DNA from: an uncultured Gemmatimonadota bacterium
GTDB taxonomy: Bacteria > Gemmatimonadota > Gemmatimonadetes > Gemmatimonadales > Gemmatimonadaceae
DNA: 54,225 nucleotides
Direction: 5' to 3'
NCBI GenBank assembly: GCA_903882745.1
Contig: CAIRYG010000006.1
Coordinates: forward strand, 1 to 54,225
How positions within the stretch are numbered: position 1 is the first letter of the stretch; the number at the start of each line of letters is the position of its first letter. This document shows positions 37,949-45,765 of the stretch, in pieces. The notes beneath the pieces were generated by a model. The model was not told the origin of the DNA and ran no database searches. It worked only from the letters and a program-made list of their open reading frames with translations. The position numbers were made by a program, and so were the translations under genes.

Positions 37949-40900
37949 ATGGCACAAGCCTTTTCATCACGGTGGACCCGCCTGATCGCGGCTGCCATCC
38001 TTGCGGTCCCAGCACTGGGACATGCACAGGGTGGGGCGACGATTAGCGGCACCGTCAGCGAGCGAGGGTCGAACACCCCGCTCGAGCGTGCGCAGGTCAG
38101 CATTGTCGGCACGGCGAATGCCGTTGCCTCCGACGCCAAGGGCGGCTTTACGCTGCGTGGCGTTGACGCCGGCACGGTTACCGTGCGCGCCCAGTACATC
38201 GGCTACGAAGCCCGTGAACAGGTCGTGCAGGTTGCTGCCAACGGCACCGTGCGCGTGAACTTTGCGCTGTCCCGCACCGCGGTGACGCTCTCGGGCGTCA
38301 TGGTGACCGCGACTGGTGAAGAGCGCCGTCGCTCGGTCGGTACGGCCATGGCCACTGTCGACACCGCGCAGATCGAGCGGTCGGCGGCCACCAACACCCA
38401 GCAGTTGCTCGCGGGCTCGACCCCGGGCGTCACGGTGTTGGCGAACGGCGGCCAGCCGGGCGCCGGTGCCACCGTCCGCCTCCGCGGCGTGAACAGCGTG
38501 AGCATGGGCAACAGCCCGCTCATCTATGTTGACGGCGTGCGTGTGTACGGCGGCAACACCCCGACCAACGTTGGCGGTCGTCAGTTCAGCTCGCCGCTCA
38601 ATGACATTGCGGCAGAAGACATCGACCACATTGAAATCGTGAAGGGCCCTGCGGCCACGACGCTCTACGGCACGGAAGCCTCCGGCGGCGTGCTGCAGAT
38701 CTTCACCAAGCAGGGTGTCGAAGGCGCGCCGCGCTGGAACCTGAGCGTGACCTCCGGCTACAACAACATGGGGCACGTGGGTCCGGCGTCGGACACCACC
38801 GGCCTCTTCCTGAACAGCTGCGCCGGCGTCCACACGATCGGCGATGGCACCAAGTTCCAGGATGCCACCTGCCCGGCGAGCGGGTCCTGGCTCTCCAATG
38901 GCCCGATCCAGCGTACCGCGATCAGTGTGCGCGGCGGCAGTGCCAACGGCACCACGTACGACCTCAGCGTCACCGGCAACAATGAGCGCGGCGTGCTTCC
39001 GGTGGGCGGCTCCTACGTCCGCTCGTTCCGCGTCAACCTCGGCTTCAAGCCGGCCAAGGGCTTCACGCTCAGCTTCAACCAGTCCTACGTGAACAACCGC
39101 TCGGTCGGGTTCCCGGACGGCAACAGCTCGAACGGCGTGATGCTCAACATCTCGCGTGGTTCCGGCTCGAACTTCAAGGGCCCGGGCTGCACCGATCTGA
39201 CCGTCACCTGCGTGCTGAACGACAGCCTGTTCACCTCGCAGGTCACCAGCAGCACGAACCACTTTGTCACCGGCGCCACGCTGGCCTACCAGCCGTTCGA
39301 CGCCTGGACGACGCGCCTCACGCTCGGCCTGGACTACAACAACGCCGACATCCAGTACATCACCCCGTTCGGTCACCTCCGTGTACCGCTCGGCCAGATG
39401 TATCAGACCCTCTGGACCCGTCAGTTCCTCTCGGCGGACTTGGCGTCGACGTATCGCAAGCAGATCGCCACGAACTGGAGCAGCAGCACCGCTGTCGGCG
39501 GACAGGTGTTCGAGAACAAGGTGTACTCGACCGACCTGCAGAGCGACAACTTCGCCGGCCCCGGCGACCCGACGCTCCTCTCGGGCGCGCTCAAGCAGAT
39601 CACCGGTGTCTCGCAGCAGCGCGTGATCAACGCCGGCTACTTTGCGCAGGAGACCATCGGCTGGCGTGATGTGCTCTTCGTGACCATCGGCGCCCGCGCC
39701 GACGGAAACAGCGCCTTCGGCAAGAGCTTCGGCATCCAGACCTACCCCAAGATCAGCGCCTCGTACGTGATCTCGGATGAATCGTTCTGGCCCCGCAGCA
39801 TCATTGAGACCCTCAAGCTGCGCGGCGCCATTGGCGACGCCGGCAAGGCGCCGGGCGCGTTCGACGCCGTCCGCACCTGGAGCCCCGTGGCCGCAGAAGC
39901 CGGCAAGCCGGCCTTCTCCACCAACCAGATCGGTAACCCCGACCTCGGTCCGGAGCGCACGCGCGAAATCGAACTTGGTTTCGACGCCAGTGCCTTCAAC
40001 GGCCGCGTGAACCTGCAGTACACGCACTTCGACCAGCACACCTACAAGGCGCTGATCCCGGTGCAGCAGGCTCCGTCGCTCGGTTTCGCGGGCTCCCAGC
40101 TGATCAACGCTGGCGACCTCATGAACTCGGGTCACGAAGTCCAGCTGAATCTCGACGTCTTCCGGAGCCGCAACCTCGATGTCAGCACCCGCATCGGCTT
40201 CATGAAGCTGCATAGCGAGGCCGGCAATGTTGGGAACGGGCCGCTGACGATTTTCGCCCTCGGCCGCACCTATGTTGTGCAGGGGCTGCCGATTCCGACG
40301 TACTACGGGCCGAAGGTCATGAACCCGAACGACTTCGCGAATCCGGTCATCCAGCAGAACCAAGATCTCGGCTCGGCCTTCGCCGACCGCATCTGGACCC
40401 CGGGCATCTCGGTCAAGCTGTTCCGGAGCATCACGGTTGATGCGCAGGGTGAGTGGCAGCTCGGTGGCCACAACCTGAACGCCTTGGCCTACCAGAATGC
40501 GAACTTGAACTCGTGGCAGCCGTGCTTCAACGCGCAGGACCAGATGCGCAAAGCCGTCGCCGGCGACTCCTCCGGGCTCGCCACCATCAATGCACTCGAT
40601 CGCGCGCGCTGCACGATCAACACCAAGATCGCGCGTGACTACGGCTTCTTTGTTGAAGCCAACGACTTCTTCAAGCTCCGTAGCGTCTCGGTGACCTACG
40701 ACCTGCCGAAGTCGATCCTGCGCTTCGGCGCGCGCTCGGGCTCGCTGGCGTTCGCTGGTCGTAACTTGTTCACCTCGACCAACTACAGCGGCACCGATCC
40801 GGAAGTTTCTGACCAGCGCGACGACCAGTTTGCCCGTCGCGATTACTACGTGTTCCCGACCTCTCGGTCGTTCACGATGACCCTCCGCCTGGGCTTCTGA
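37949..40900 (+). CDS. SusC/RagA-type TonB-linked outer-membrane transporter
   Basis: A 983-residue transporter. A signal peptide ends ALGHAQ. A carboxypeptidase-regulatory-like domain (TISGTVSERGSNTPLERAQV) is at about 30-110. The plug has LLAGSTPGVTVLANGGQPGAG, VRLRGVNSVSMGNSPLIYVDGV and IDHIEIVKGPAATTLYGTEA, the signatures of the SusC family. A large barrel ends RSFTMTLRLGF. Together with the adjacent SusD-like lipoprotein it forms a pedal-bin importer for oligomeric nutrients such as glycans or peptides. ATG 37949 has GGAGAG just upstream. The gene stop and the SusD start are two bases apart. Confidence 0.93.
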   Translation: MAQAFSSRWTRLIAAAILAVPALGHAQGGATISGTVSERGSNTPLERAQVSIVGTANAVASDAKGGFTLRGVDAGTVTVRAQYIGYEAREQVVQVAANGTVRVNFALSRTAVTLSGVMVTATGEERRRSVGTAMATVDTAQIERSAATNTQQLLAGSTPGVTVLANGGQPGAGATVRLRGVNSVSMGNSPLIYVDGVRVYGGNTPTNVGGRQFSSPLNDIAAEDIDHIEIVKGPAATTLYGTEASGGVLQIFTKQGVEGAPRWNLSVTSGYNNMGHVGPASDTTGLFLNSCAGVHTIGDGTKFQDATCPASGSWLSNGPIQRTAISVRGGSANGTTYDLSVTGNNERGVLPVGGSYVRSFRVNLGFKPAKGFTLSFNQSYVNNRSVGFPDGNSSNGVMLNISRGSGSNFKGPGCTDLTVTCVLNDSLFTSQVTSSTNHFVTGATLAYQPFDAWTTRLTLGLDYNNADIQYITPFGHLRVPLGQMYQTLWTRQFLSADLASTYRKQIATNWSSSTAVGGQVFENKVYSTDLQSDNFAGPGDPTLLSGALKQITGVSQQRVINAGYFAQETIGWRDVLFVTIGARADGNSAFGKSFGIQTYPKISASYVISDESFWPRSIIETLKLRGAIGDAGKAPGAFDAVRTWSPVAAEAGKPAFSTNQIGNPDLGPERTREIELGFDASAFNGRVNLQYTHFDQHTYKALIPVQQAPSLGFAGSQLINAGDLMNSGHEVQLNLDVFRSRNLDVSTRIGFMKLHSEAGNVGNGPLTIFALGRTYVVQGLPIPTYYGPKVMNPNDFANPVIQQNQDLGSAFADRIWTPGISVKLFRSITVDAQGEWQLGGHNLNALAYQNANLNSWQPCFNAQDQMRKAVAGDSSGLATINALDRARCTINTKIARDYGFFVEANDFFKLRSVSVTYDLPKSILRFGARSGSLAFAGRNLFTSTNYSGTDPEVSDQRDDQFARRDYYVFPTSRSFTMTLRLGF

Positions 40901-40902
40901 TA

Positions 40903-42120
40903 ATGACGACCCTTCGTAACTTCGGACGCCGTTCCATCGGTGTCGCCGCTGTGCTCTGCGCGGCCTGTAGCCTGCAGGTGACCAACCCGGGTCCGATTCA
41001 GGACTCGCAGCTCAATGCCGTCTCCGCCGTGCCCGCGCTCGTCAACGGCATGTCGGGCGATCTCTCCTATGCGCTCGGCAACTACGTCGATCGCGGTGGA
41101 CTGGCCTCGGGTGAGATGACCGAAGCGGGCAACTATTCCGCCGAGCAGCAGTATTGGTTCGGCATCATCCGTCCGGACGACGTCAATCCGGACTGGGCAG
41201 CCATGCAGCAGGCGCGGTGGTCGGCGGAGAACGGCATCGAGCGTATGAAGTCCGTGCTCGGCGCCAACTTCGAAAAGAACGTCGACACCCCACGTGCCTA
41301 TCTCTACGCGGGTTTTGCCAATCGGTTGCTCGGTGAGAATGTCTGCACCGGCGTGATCGATGGCGGCCCTGCGCAGAGCGACACCGTGTACTTCGTGCGC
41401 GCGGAAAGCCTCTTCACCCGCGCCTACACGATCGCCACGGCGCTCGCGAACACCAACGTGGCGAACGCTGCGCTCGGTGGCCGTGCCTCGGTGCGTGCCT
41501 GGCAGGGCAACTGGACGGCCGCGGTCGCCGATGCGGCGCTCGTGCCGAACGCGTTCGTGTACAACGCGATCTTCTCGACCAACAGCGCCCGTGAGAATCT
41601 GGACATGGCGGTTCAGACCATCTCGCGTCGTGAGGTCACGGTGTTCGGCACAGTGTATGCCACCATTTCCAAGACCGACCCGCGCACTCCGTGGGATACG
41701 GTCAAGGCTGGCACCGCCATCCAGACCGGACAGGACGGCAAGACCAAGTTCTTCCAGCAGAAGAAGTACACGTCGCTCGGCAGCCCGGTCCCGCTTGTTA
41801 AGGGCGCCGACATGTTGCTGATGCGCGCGGAGGCCGCCCTGCGCGCGGGCGACCTGGCTGGCATGACGACGCTGATCAATGCGGCGCGCGCCACCTGGAC
41901 GGGACTGACCCCTCTGACGGCTCCGGCCACGGTTGCCGCGGGCTGGACGATGCTGCAGGCTGAGCGTGGCTCGGCGCTGTGGCTCGAAGGGCGTCGCCTG
42001 TGGGATCTGCGCCGTTGGAATGCGGAAGGCACCAACACCTTCCTCACGGGCCGCAGCAAGTGCGTGCCGGTCAGCACCAACGAGCGTGCGTCGAACCCGA
42101 ACCCGATGCCAGCGCCGTAA
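40903..42120 (+). CDS. SusD/RagB-like surface lipoprotein
   Basis: A 405-residue nutrient-binding lipoprotein, partner of SusC. The lipobox is VLCAAC (Cys19 or nearby). The all-helical body contains TPR-like stretches (TPRAYLYAGFANRLLGENVCTGVI, ESLFTRAYTIATALA) and the C-terminal signature LLMRAEAALRAGDLAGMTTLINAAR followed by LQAERGSALWLEGRRLWDLRRW, characteristic of SusD/RagB. It is about 100 residues shorter than many SusD proteins, suggesting a compact binding face. Ligand unknown; the surrounding peptide and amide hydrolases favour peptides over sugars, which is an inference from context. Confidence 0.88.
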   Translation: MTTLRNFGRRSIGVAAVLCAACSLQVTNPGPIQDSQLNAVSAVPALVNGMSGDLSYALGNYVDRGGLASGEMTEAGNYSAEQQYWFGIIRPDDVNPDWAAMQQARWSAENGIERMKSVLGANFEKNVDTPRAYLYAGFANRLLGENVCTGVIDGGPAQSDTVYFVRAESLFTRAYTIATALANTNVANAALGGRASVRAWQGNWTAAVADAALVPNAFVYNAIFSTNSARENLDMAVQTISRREVTVFGTVYATISKTDPRTPWDTVKAGTAIQTGQDGKTKFFQQKKYTSLGSPVPLVKGADMLLMRAEAALRAGDLAGMTTLINAARATWTGLTPLTAPATVAAGWTMLQAERGSALWLEGRRLWDLRRWNAEGTNTFLTGRSKCVPVSTNERASNPNPMPAP

Positions 42121-42140
42121 GCTGGTTGTCGTGATCGTCT

Positions 42141-42174
42141 CGAAGGGGCGTCGCTTCCAAGCGGCGCCCCTTCG
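42141..42174 (+). terminator. Terminator-like hairpin after susCD
   Basis: A 16-bp stem with one G-T pair (CGAAGGGGCG...CGCCCCTTCG) and a minimal CC loop begins 20 bases after the SusD stop. A strong T run is missing, so termination is likely but not certain. Confidence 0.65.
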
Positions 42175-42299
42175 TGCATCCGGGCATCCGGGCATCCGCG
42201 AATCAGCACACGAGAGCCCTTTCGCTCGGGCGCTCGCACGCGCAACTTTTCCACCAGCGGGACACACCTCCCCGCGCAGTCCCACTCTCGGAGCTCTGC

Positions 42300-43670
42300 A
42301 TGCGTCGTTTTCTTCGTGCCATCGTCCCGCTGACCTTTGCTGCGGTCGCAGCCTCCGTTGGTCAGGCCCAAACGCGCGGCGCGGCCGCCACAGCGCCGCT
42401 CAAGGCTGGCGAGCTCCGCCTCACGTATTTGGGGAACGCGGGATGGGAAATCACCGACGGCAAGAAGATCGTGCTCGTGGATCCCTTCCTCACGCAGTTC
42501 GCGCGCTGGACGCCGAAGGGGCCCGCCCCGGAAGTCGGCCCCAATGATCCGTATCCGGCCGACACGGCGCTGATCAATGCGCACGTCAAGAAGGCCGACT
42601 ATATCGTCATCACCCACGGGCACCCCGACCATGCGCTCGACGCCGGCTACATCTCCAAGCGCACCGGCGCGGTGATCATTGGCCACGAGACCGCGGCGAA
42701 TCTCGCGCGCGCCTACGACGTGCCAGACAGCAACATCATCACCGTGGTCGGCGGCGAAGATTATGAGTTCGGCGATTTCTCGCTGCGCGTGGTACCAAAC
42801 ATCCACAGCGCGCTCGACAAAAAGCACTATTTCAATAACGGTCGCGGCATTGTTGGGAATGCCCCCCGCGGGCTCAAGGCGCCGCTCAAGCGCAACGCCT
42901 ATGTCGAGGGCGGCAACCTCGCCTACATCCTGCGGATGGGTGGGCATGAAGTCTTGATCATGGGGTCCATGAACTATCTCGAGAACGAGATGGTTGGCCT
43001 GCGCCCCGACATCGCCTTGGTGGGTGCCAACAGTCAGCGCCTCGAGATTCACGATTTCACCGGCCGCCTGATGCGCGCGCTCGGCTCGCCGGCGCTGGTG
43101 ATTCCCTCGCACGCTGATGCGTACGGCGATCCGAACCCCACCGCCGGCGCGCTCGCTGACCGGAAGAAGTTCATTCAGGAAGTGGCTGCGTCGTCGCCTA
43201 CGAGCCGCGTGATTTCGCCTGTGTGGTTTGAGCCCATTGTGGTGCCCGCGCTCGCGCGTCCCGCAGCGACGGCGACCACCGGACGCCACGTGATTAATCC
43301 CCCCGGCATCGCGCCCCTTGTGCCGGCGTATTCGGTGGCGATTCGTGATGGCGATCAGGTGTTCGTCTCTGGCATGACCGGCATCAAGCCGGGCACGCAG
43401 GACATCATCGAGGGCGGCGTTGGCGCGCAGACGCGGCAGACCATGGAGAACATCCGGACGTCGTTACAGGCAACCGGTGCAACCATGGCGGACGTCGCTG
43501 AGTGCACCGTGTTCCTCATGGACATGGCCGACTACGCCGCCATGAACAGCGTGTACGTGGAGTTCTTCACGGTGAATCCGCCGGCTCGCGCGGCGATGGC
43601 CGTCACGGCGCTCCCCCGCCCCGCCGCGCGCGTGGAGATCAAGTGCAGTGCAAAGATCCACCTTCGGTAG
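42300..43670 (+). CDS. Fusion of a metallo-beta-lactamase-fold hydrolase and a RidA domain
   Basis: A 456-residue exported protein; the signal peptide ends VGQAQ. Residues 35-310 are an MBL-fold (UPF0173/UlaG-like) domain: YLGNAGWEI, VDPFLTQF, zinc motif THGHPDH with His106, His108, Asp110 and His111, and VVPNIHSA further on. Residues 330-456 are a RidA/YjgF domain: SVAIRDGDQVFVSGMTG, QTRQTMENIRTSLQATGATMADV, NPPARAAMAVTALP with the deaminase Arg430, and VEIKCSA with Glu446. RidA proteins hydrolyse reactive enamines/imines; the lactonase-like MBL half could supply or open a related substrate. ATG at 42300 starts the signal peptide; no clear ribosome binding site precedes it. Stands alone after susCD. 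Confidence 0.87.
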   Translation: MRRFLRAIVPLTFAAVAASVGQAQTRGAAATAPLKAGELRLTYLGNAGWEITDGKKIVLVDPFLTQFARWTPKGPAPEVGPNDPYPADTALINAHVKKADYIVITHGHPDHALDAGYISKRTGAVIIGHETAANLARAYDVPDSNIITVVGGEDYEFGDFSLRVVPNIHSALDKKHYFNNGRGIVGNAPRGLKAPLKRNAYVEGGNLAYILRMGGHEVLIMGSMNYLENEMVGLRPDIALVGANSQRLEIHDFTGRLMRALGSPALVIPSHADAYGDPNPTAGALADRKKFIQEVAASSPTSRVISPVWFEPIVVPALARPAATATTGRHVINPPGIAPLVPAYSVAIRDGDQVFVSGMTGIKPGTQDIIEGGVGAQTRQTMENIRTSLQATGATMADVAECTVFLMDMADYAAMNSVYVEFFTVNPPARAAMAVTALPRPAARVEIKCSAKIHLR

Positions 43671-43779
43671 CAGGAACCCGCCTCCGCGTCGGGGGTTAAC
43701 ATGTCGTGCCGTATTGCGTCAGACGTTCACGCGTTAGCTGTTCGCCGTACCGTAGTTCACCCTGACTTGGAGGTGTTCC

Positions 43780-44070
43780 ATGCGTATTCGCACCACGCTG
43801 ATGGGGATTGCCGCGCTCGCACTGTTCGCCGCTGTACCCGCCACGGCCCGCGCGCAGGGCACTGGCACGGGAAGCGGCACCTCGACGGGCACGCCCAAGA
43901 AGCACCGTCCGGCTCCGACCGCCGAGCAGAAGGCGTTCGCCCAGGCGTTCCGCGCGCAGCAGAAGTCGCTGCGTGACCAGGTGAAGGCGGGCACGATCAC
44001 CAAGAAGTCCGCGGCCGAGCAGCTCAAGGCCTGGCGTGCCGCCAACAAGCCGACCACGAAGACGCCGTAA
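43780..44070 (+). CDS. Small basic exported protein
   Basis: A 96-residue protein with a clear signal peptide (LMGIAALALFAAVPATARAQ), a Gly/Ser/Thr-rich linker, and a Lys/Gln/Ala-rich helical tail (EQKAFAQAFRAQQKSL...AAEQLKAWRAANK). GGAGG lies a few bases before ATG 43780, a good ribosome binding site. The mature part is strongly basic and probably helical; no family is recognised. The next gene begins on the base after its stop codon, so the two products probably act together at the envelope. Confidence 0.75.
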   Translation: MRIRTTLMGIAALALFAAVPATARAQGTGTGSGTSTGTPKKHRPAPTAEQKAFAQAFRAQQKSLRDQVKAGTITKKSAAEQLKAWRAANKPTTKTP

Positions 44071-45354
44071 GTGACGGCCAAGCGTCGCTCACGCCTCGGC
44101 GTGATGTCTCGCTTCGGAGCAGGTGCGATCGTCGCGGCCCTTTGGGTCGCGACGATTGTCGCTCCGTGGCAGGCACTCCGTGCGCAGGATTCTACAGCCA
44201 AGCCCACCGCCTCACCAACGGCCTCACCAGCCGAACCACCCGCTGGGCCGAAAACAAACGTTTACTTTCAGTTTGGCACTCGCGGCTATTCGATCGGGGG
44301 CTCCAAGGTGACCGAGCAGGCCGGGAACCTCAGCTACGAGTATCGCACCAAACAGTGGGGACTCAGCGTTGACGGCGCCTCGCTGCAGTACGGCGCGCTC
44401 GGACGCACGATCTCGGGCACCGGGAACTCCAATGTGCGCGTCGACTACAGGCTGCAGCCCGGTGATACCCTGATGCTCTACGGCAGGTCCGGGAGCCAGC
44501 CGGGGACCCTCGATTCGGCACAGGTCGCGGCCATCGGCGTCGCGGGCGGCTCCTTTGTGGACCTGCAGGCCAACAGCCTCGGCAATCCGGCGCTGTTCGG
44601 AGGACGCGCGGTCTTCTCCTTTCCTGTCGGAGACCTCGTGCTCAACCTCCGTGGGGCGCTCGAGAGCGAGAGCAGGCCCGCGGCCACCCAAAAGGTCTAC
44701 TGGCGCGGCACCACCTGGGCGATCGGCTCTACCCTCTACGGAAATATCGGAAAGGGGCAGCTGGCGGCGATGGTGGATATTTCGTCCAGCAGCGCCGATT
44801 CCCTCGGCGGCAAAAACCTGTACCCCGGCGGCGGTGAAACCACCGTCCGATTGGACCTACAACTCCCGATCGACAACCCCGCCGATTCCACCGGCGACGA
44901 CTGGAACAGCGCCTTTTCGGCTTGGTTCTCCTCGCCCTTTGGTGCAAGCCGCGCAGACCAGCCAAACCGACTCCTCCCGCTGGGTAACTCGTTCGGTCTC
45001 AGCGGGGCCCTCACCTTCCCGGTCGGCGATGCCACCTGGGGGCCCAGTGTGCAGTTCCAGTCGACCTCGGCATCGGCGAGTGCCAAGTCAGGAGCCACGC
45101 TGCTGTCGACCTCGTCGTCCGGATGGGCCGCGAACTTTGCCATCAACGCCGATATCCCGACCTCGTCGATCTTTGAGCTCACCCCCGAACTGGGCTACGC
45201 AGTGGGCAATGCCTCAACCTCCTACGGCCAAACATCGAGTAAGACGGTGGTGGTCCAACGGCGAGGGCGCACGGTCACGACCACGAGCGGCGGCACCACC
45301 GCCACCGCCGTGAGAGGCTGGTGGATTGCCCTCGGAGTGTCCGCCCACTTTTGA
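44071..45354 (+). CDS. Predicted outer-membrane beta-barrel protein
   Basis: A 427-residue exported protein beginning with GTG immediately after the TAA of the preceding gene; a start at the ATG 33 bases on (44104) is also possible. A signal-like helix (FGAGAIVAALWVATIVAPW) ends ALRAQ and is followed by a Pro/Ala/Thr spacer. The remaining sequence has repeated amphipathic strands (NVYFQFGTRGYSIGG, VRVDYRLQPGDTLMLYG, DLVLNLRGALESES, ELTPELGYAVG) and ends WWIALGVSAHF with terminal Phe, as in outer-membrane barrels. Function unknown. Confidence 0.68.
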   Translation: MTAKRRSRLGVMSRFGAGAIVAALWVATIVAPWQALRAQDSTAKPTASPTASPAEPPAGPKTNVYFQFGTRGYSIGGSKVTEQAGNLSYEYRTKQWGLSVDGASLQYGALGRTISGTGNSNVRVDYRLQPGDTLMLYGRSGSQPGTLDSAQVAAIGVAGGSFVDLQANSLGNPALFGGRAVFSFPVGDLVLNLRGALESESRPAATQKVYWRGTTWAIGSTLYGNIGKGQLAAMVDISSSSADSLGGKNLYPGGGETTVRLDLQLPIDNPADSTGDDWNSAFSAWFSSPFGASRADQPNRLLPLGNSFGLSGALTFPVGDATWGPSVQFQSTSASASAKSGATLLSTSSSGWAANFAINADIPTSSIFELTPELGYAVGNASTSYGQTSSKTVVVQRRGRTVTTTSGGTTATAVRGWWIALGVSAHF

Positions 45355-45372
45355 CCGGACCAGCGCTGCGCA

Positions 45373-45385
45373 GGGGGGGGGGGGG
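45373..45385 (+). repeat. Homopolymer of 13 G
   Basis: An uninterrupted run of 13 G lies in the intergenic gap before feoA and can pair with the nearby CCCCCC at about 45392-45397. It is either a real slippage-prone tract or a place where the assembly length is uncertain. Confidence 0.8.
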
Positions 45386-45435
45386 ACCCTTCCCCCCTAG
45401 CCCGCCTGTTGCGTTAGATTTGGGTTCCCCGTGCA

Positions 45436-45765
45436 GTGAGCCCTGTGAACCTGCTGCGACTCTGGAAGAGCTGGCGAGCGACCAAGGCAGCCCGCGTGAC
45501 GCAAGAACGTGTCATGCTGGACGCTGCGCTGTGCGCGCCCTCCTGCACTCTCGCCGCCTGCTTTGCCGGAGACCGCGCCACGGTCCGCCAACTGCAGTGC
45601 ACCAAGGCTGACGCCATGCGGCTCCGAAGCCTGGGCGTGTACGAAGGGGCGAAGGTCGGGATCGTGGATCGCCGCAACGGCGTGCTCCTCGACGTCTGCG
45701 GGTCGCGCCTCGCCCTCGACGCGACGATGGCCGGCGCGATCGTGGTGGATCCCACCCCGGCATGA
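45436..45765 (+). CDS. feoA: FeoA family ferrous iron transport protein
   Basis: A small cytoplasmic SH3-like protein that supports FeoB. The C-terminal ~70 residues match FeoA: DRATVRQLQCTKADAMRLRSLGVYEGAKVGIV, then GSRLALDATMAGAIVV. The N-terminal ~40 residues are extra and Cys-rich (ALCAPSCTLAACFAG), which is unusual. The GTG at 45436 is the longest start; the in-frame ATG at 45514 would give a product of normal FeoA size and removes most of the extension. The end overlaps the feoB start (ATGA), so the genes are translationally coupled. Confidence 0.85.
   Translation: MSPVNLLRLWKSWRATKAARVTQERVMLDAALCAPSCTLAACFAGDRATVRQLQCTKADAMRLRSLGVYEGAKVGIVDRRNGVLLDVCGSRLALDATMAGAIVVDPTPA

Noticed and set aside
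37967-40471. Minus-strand frame of 834 codons
   Set aside because: It is the shadow of the SusC gene, whose plug and barrel signatures are clear on the plus strand.
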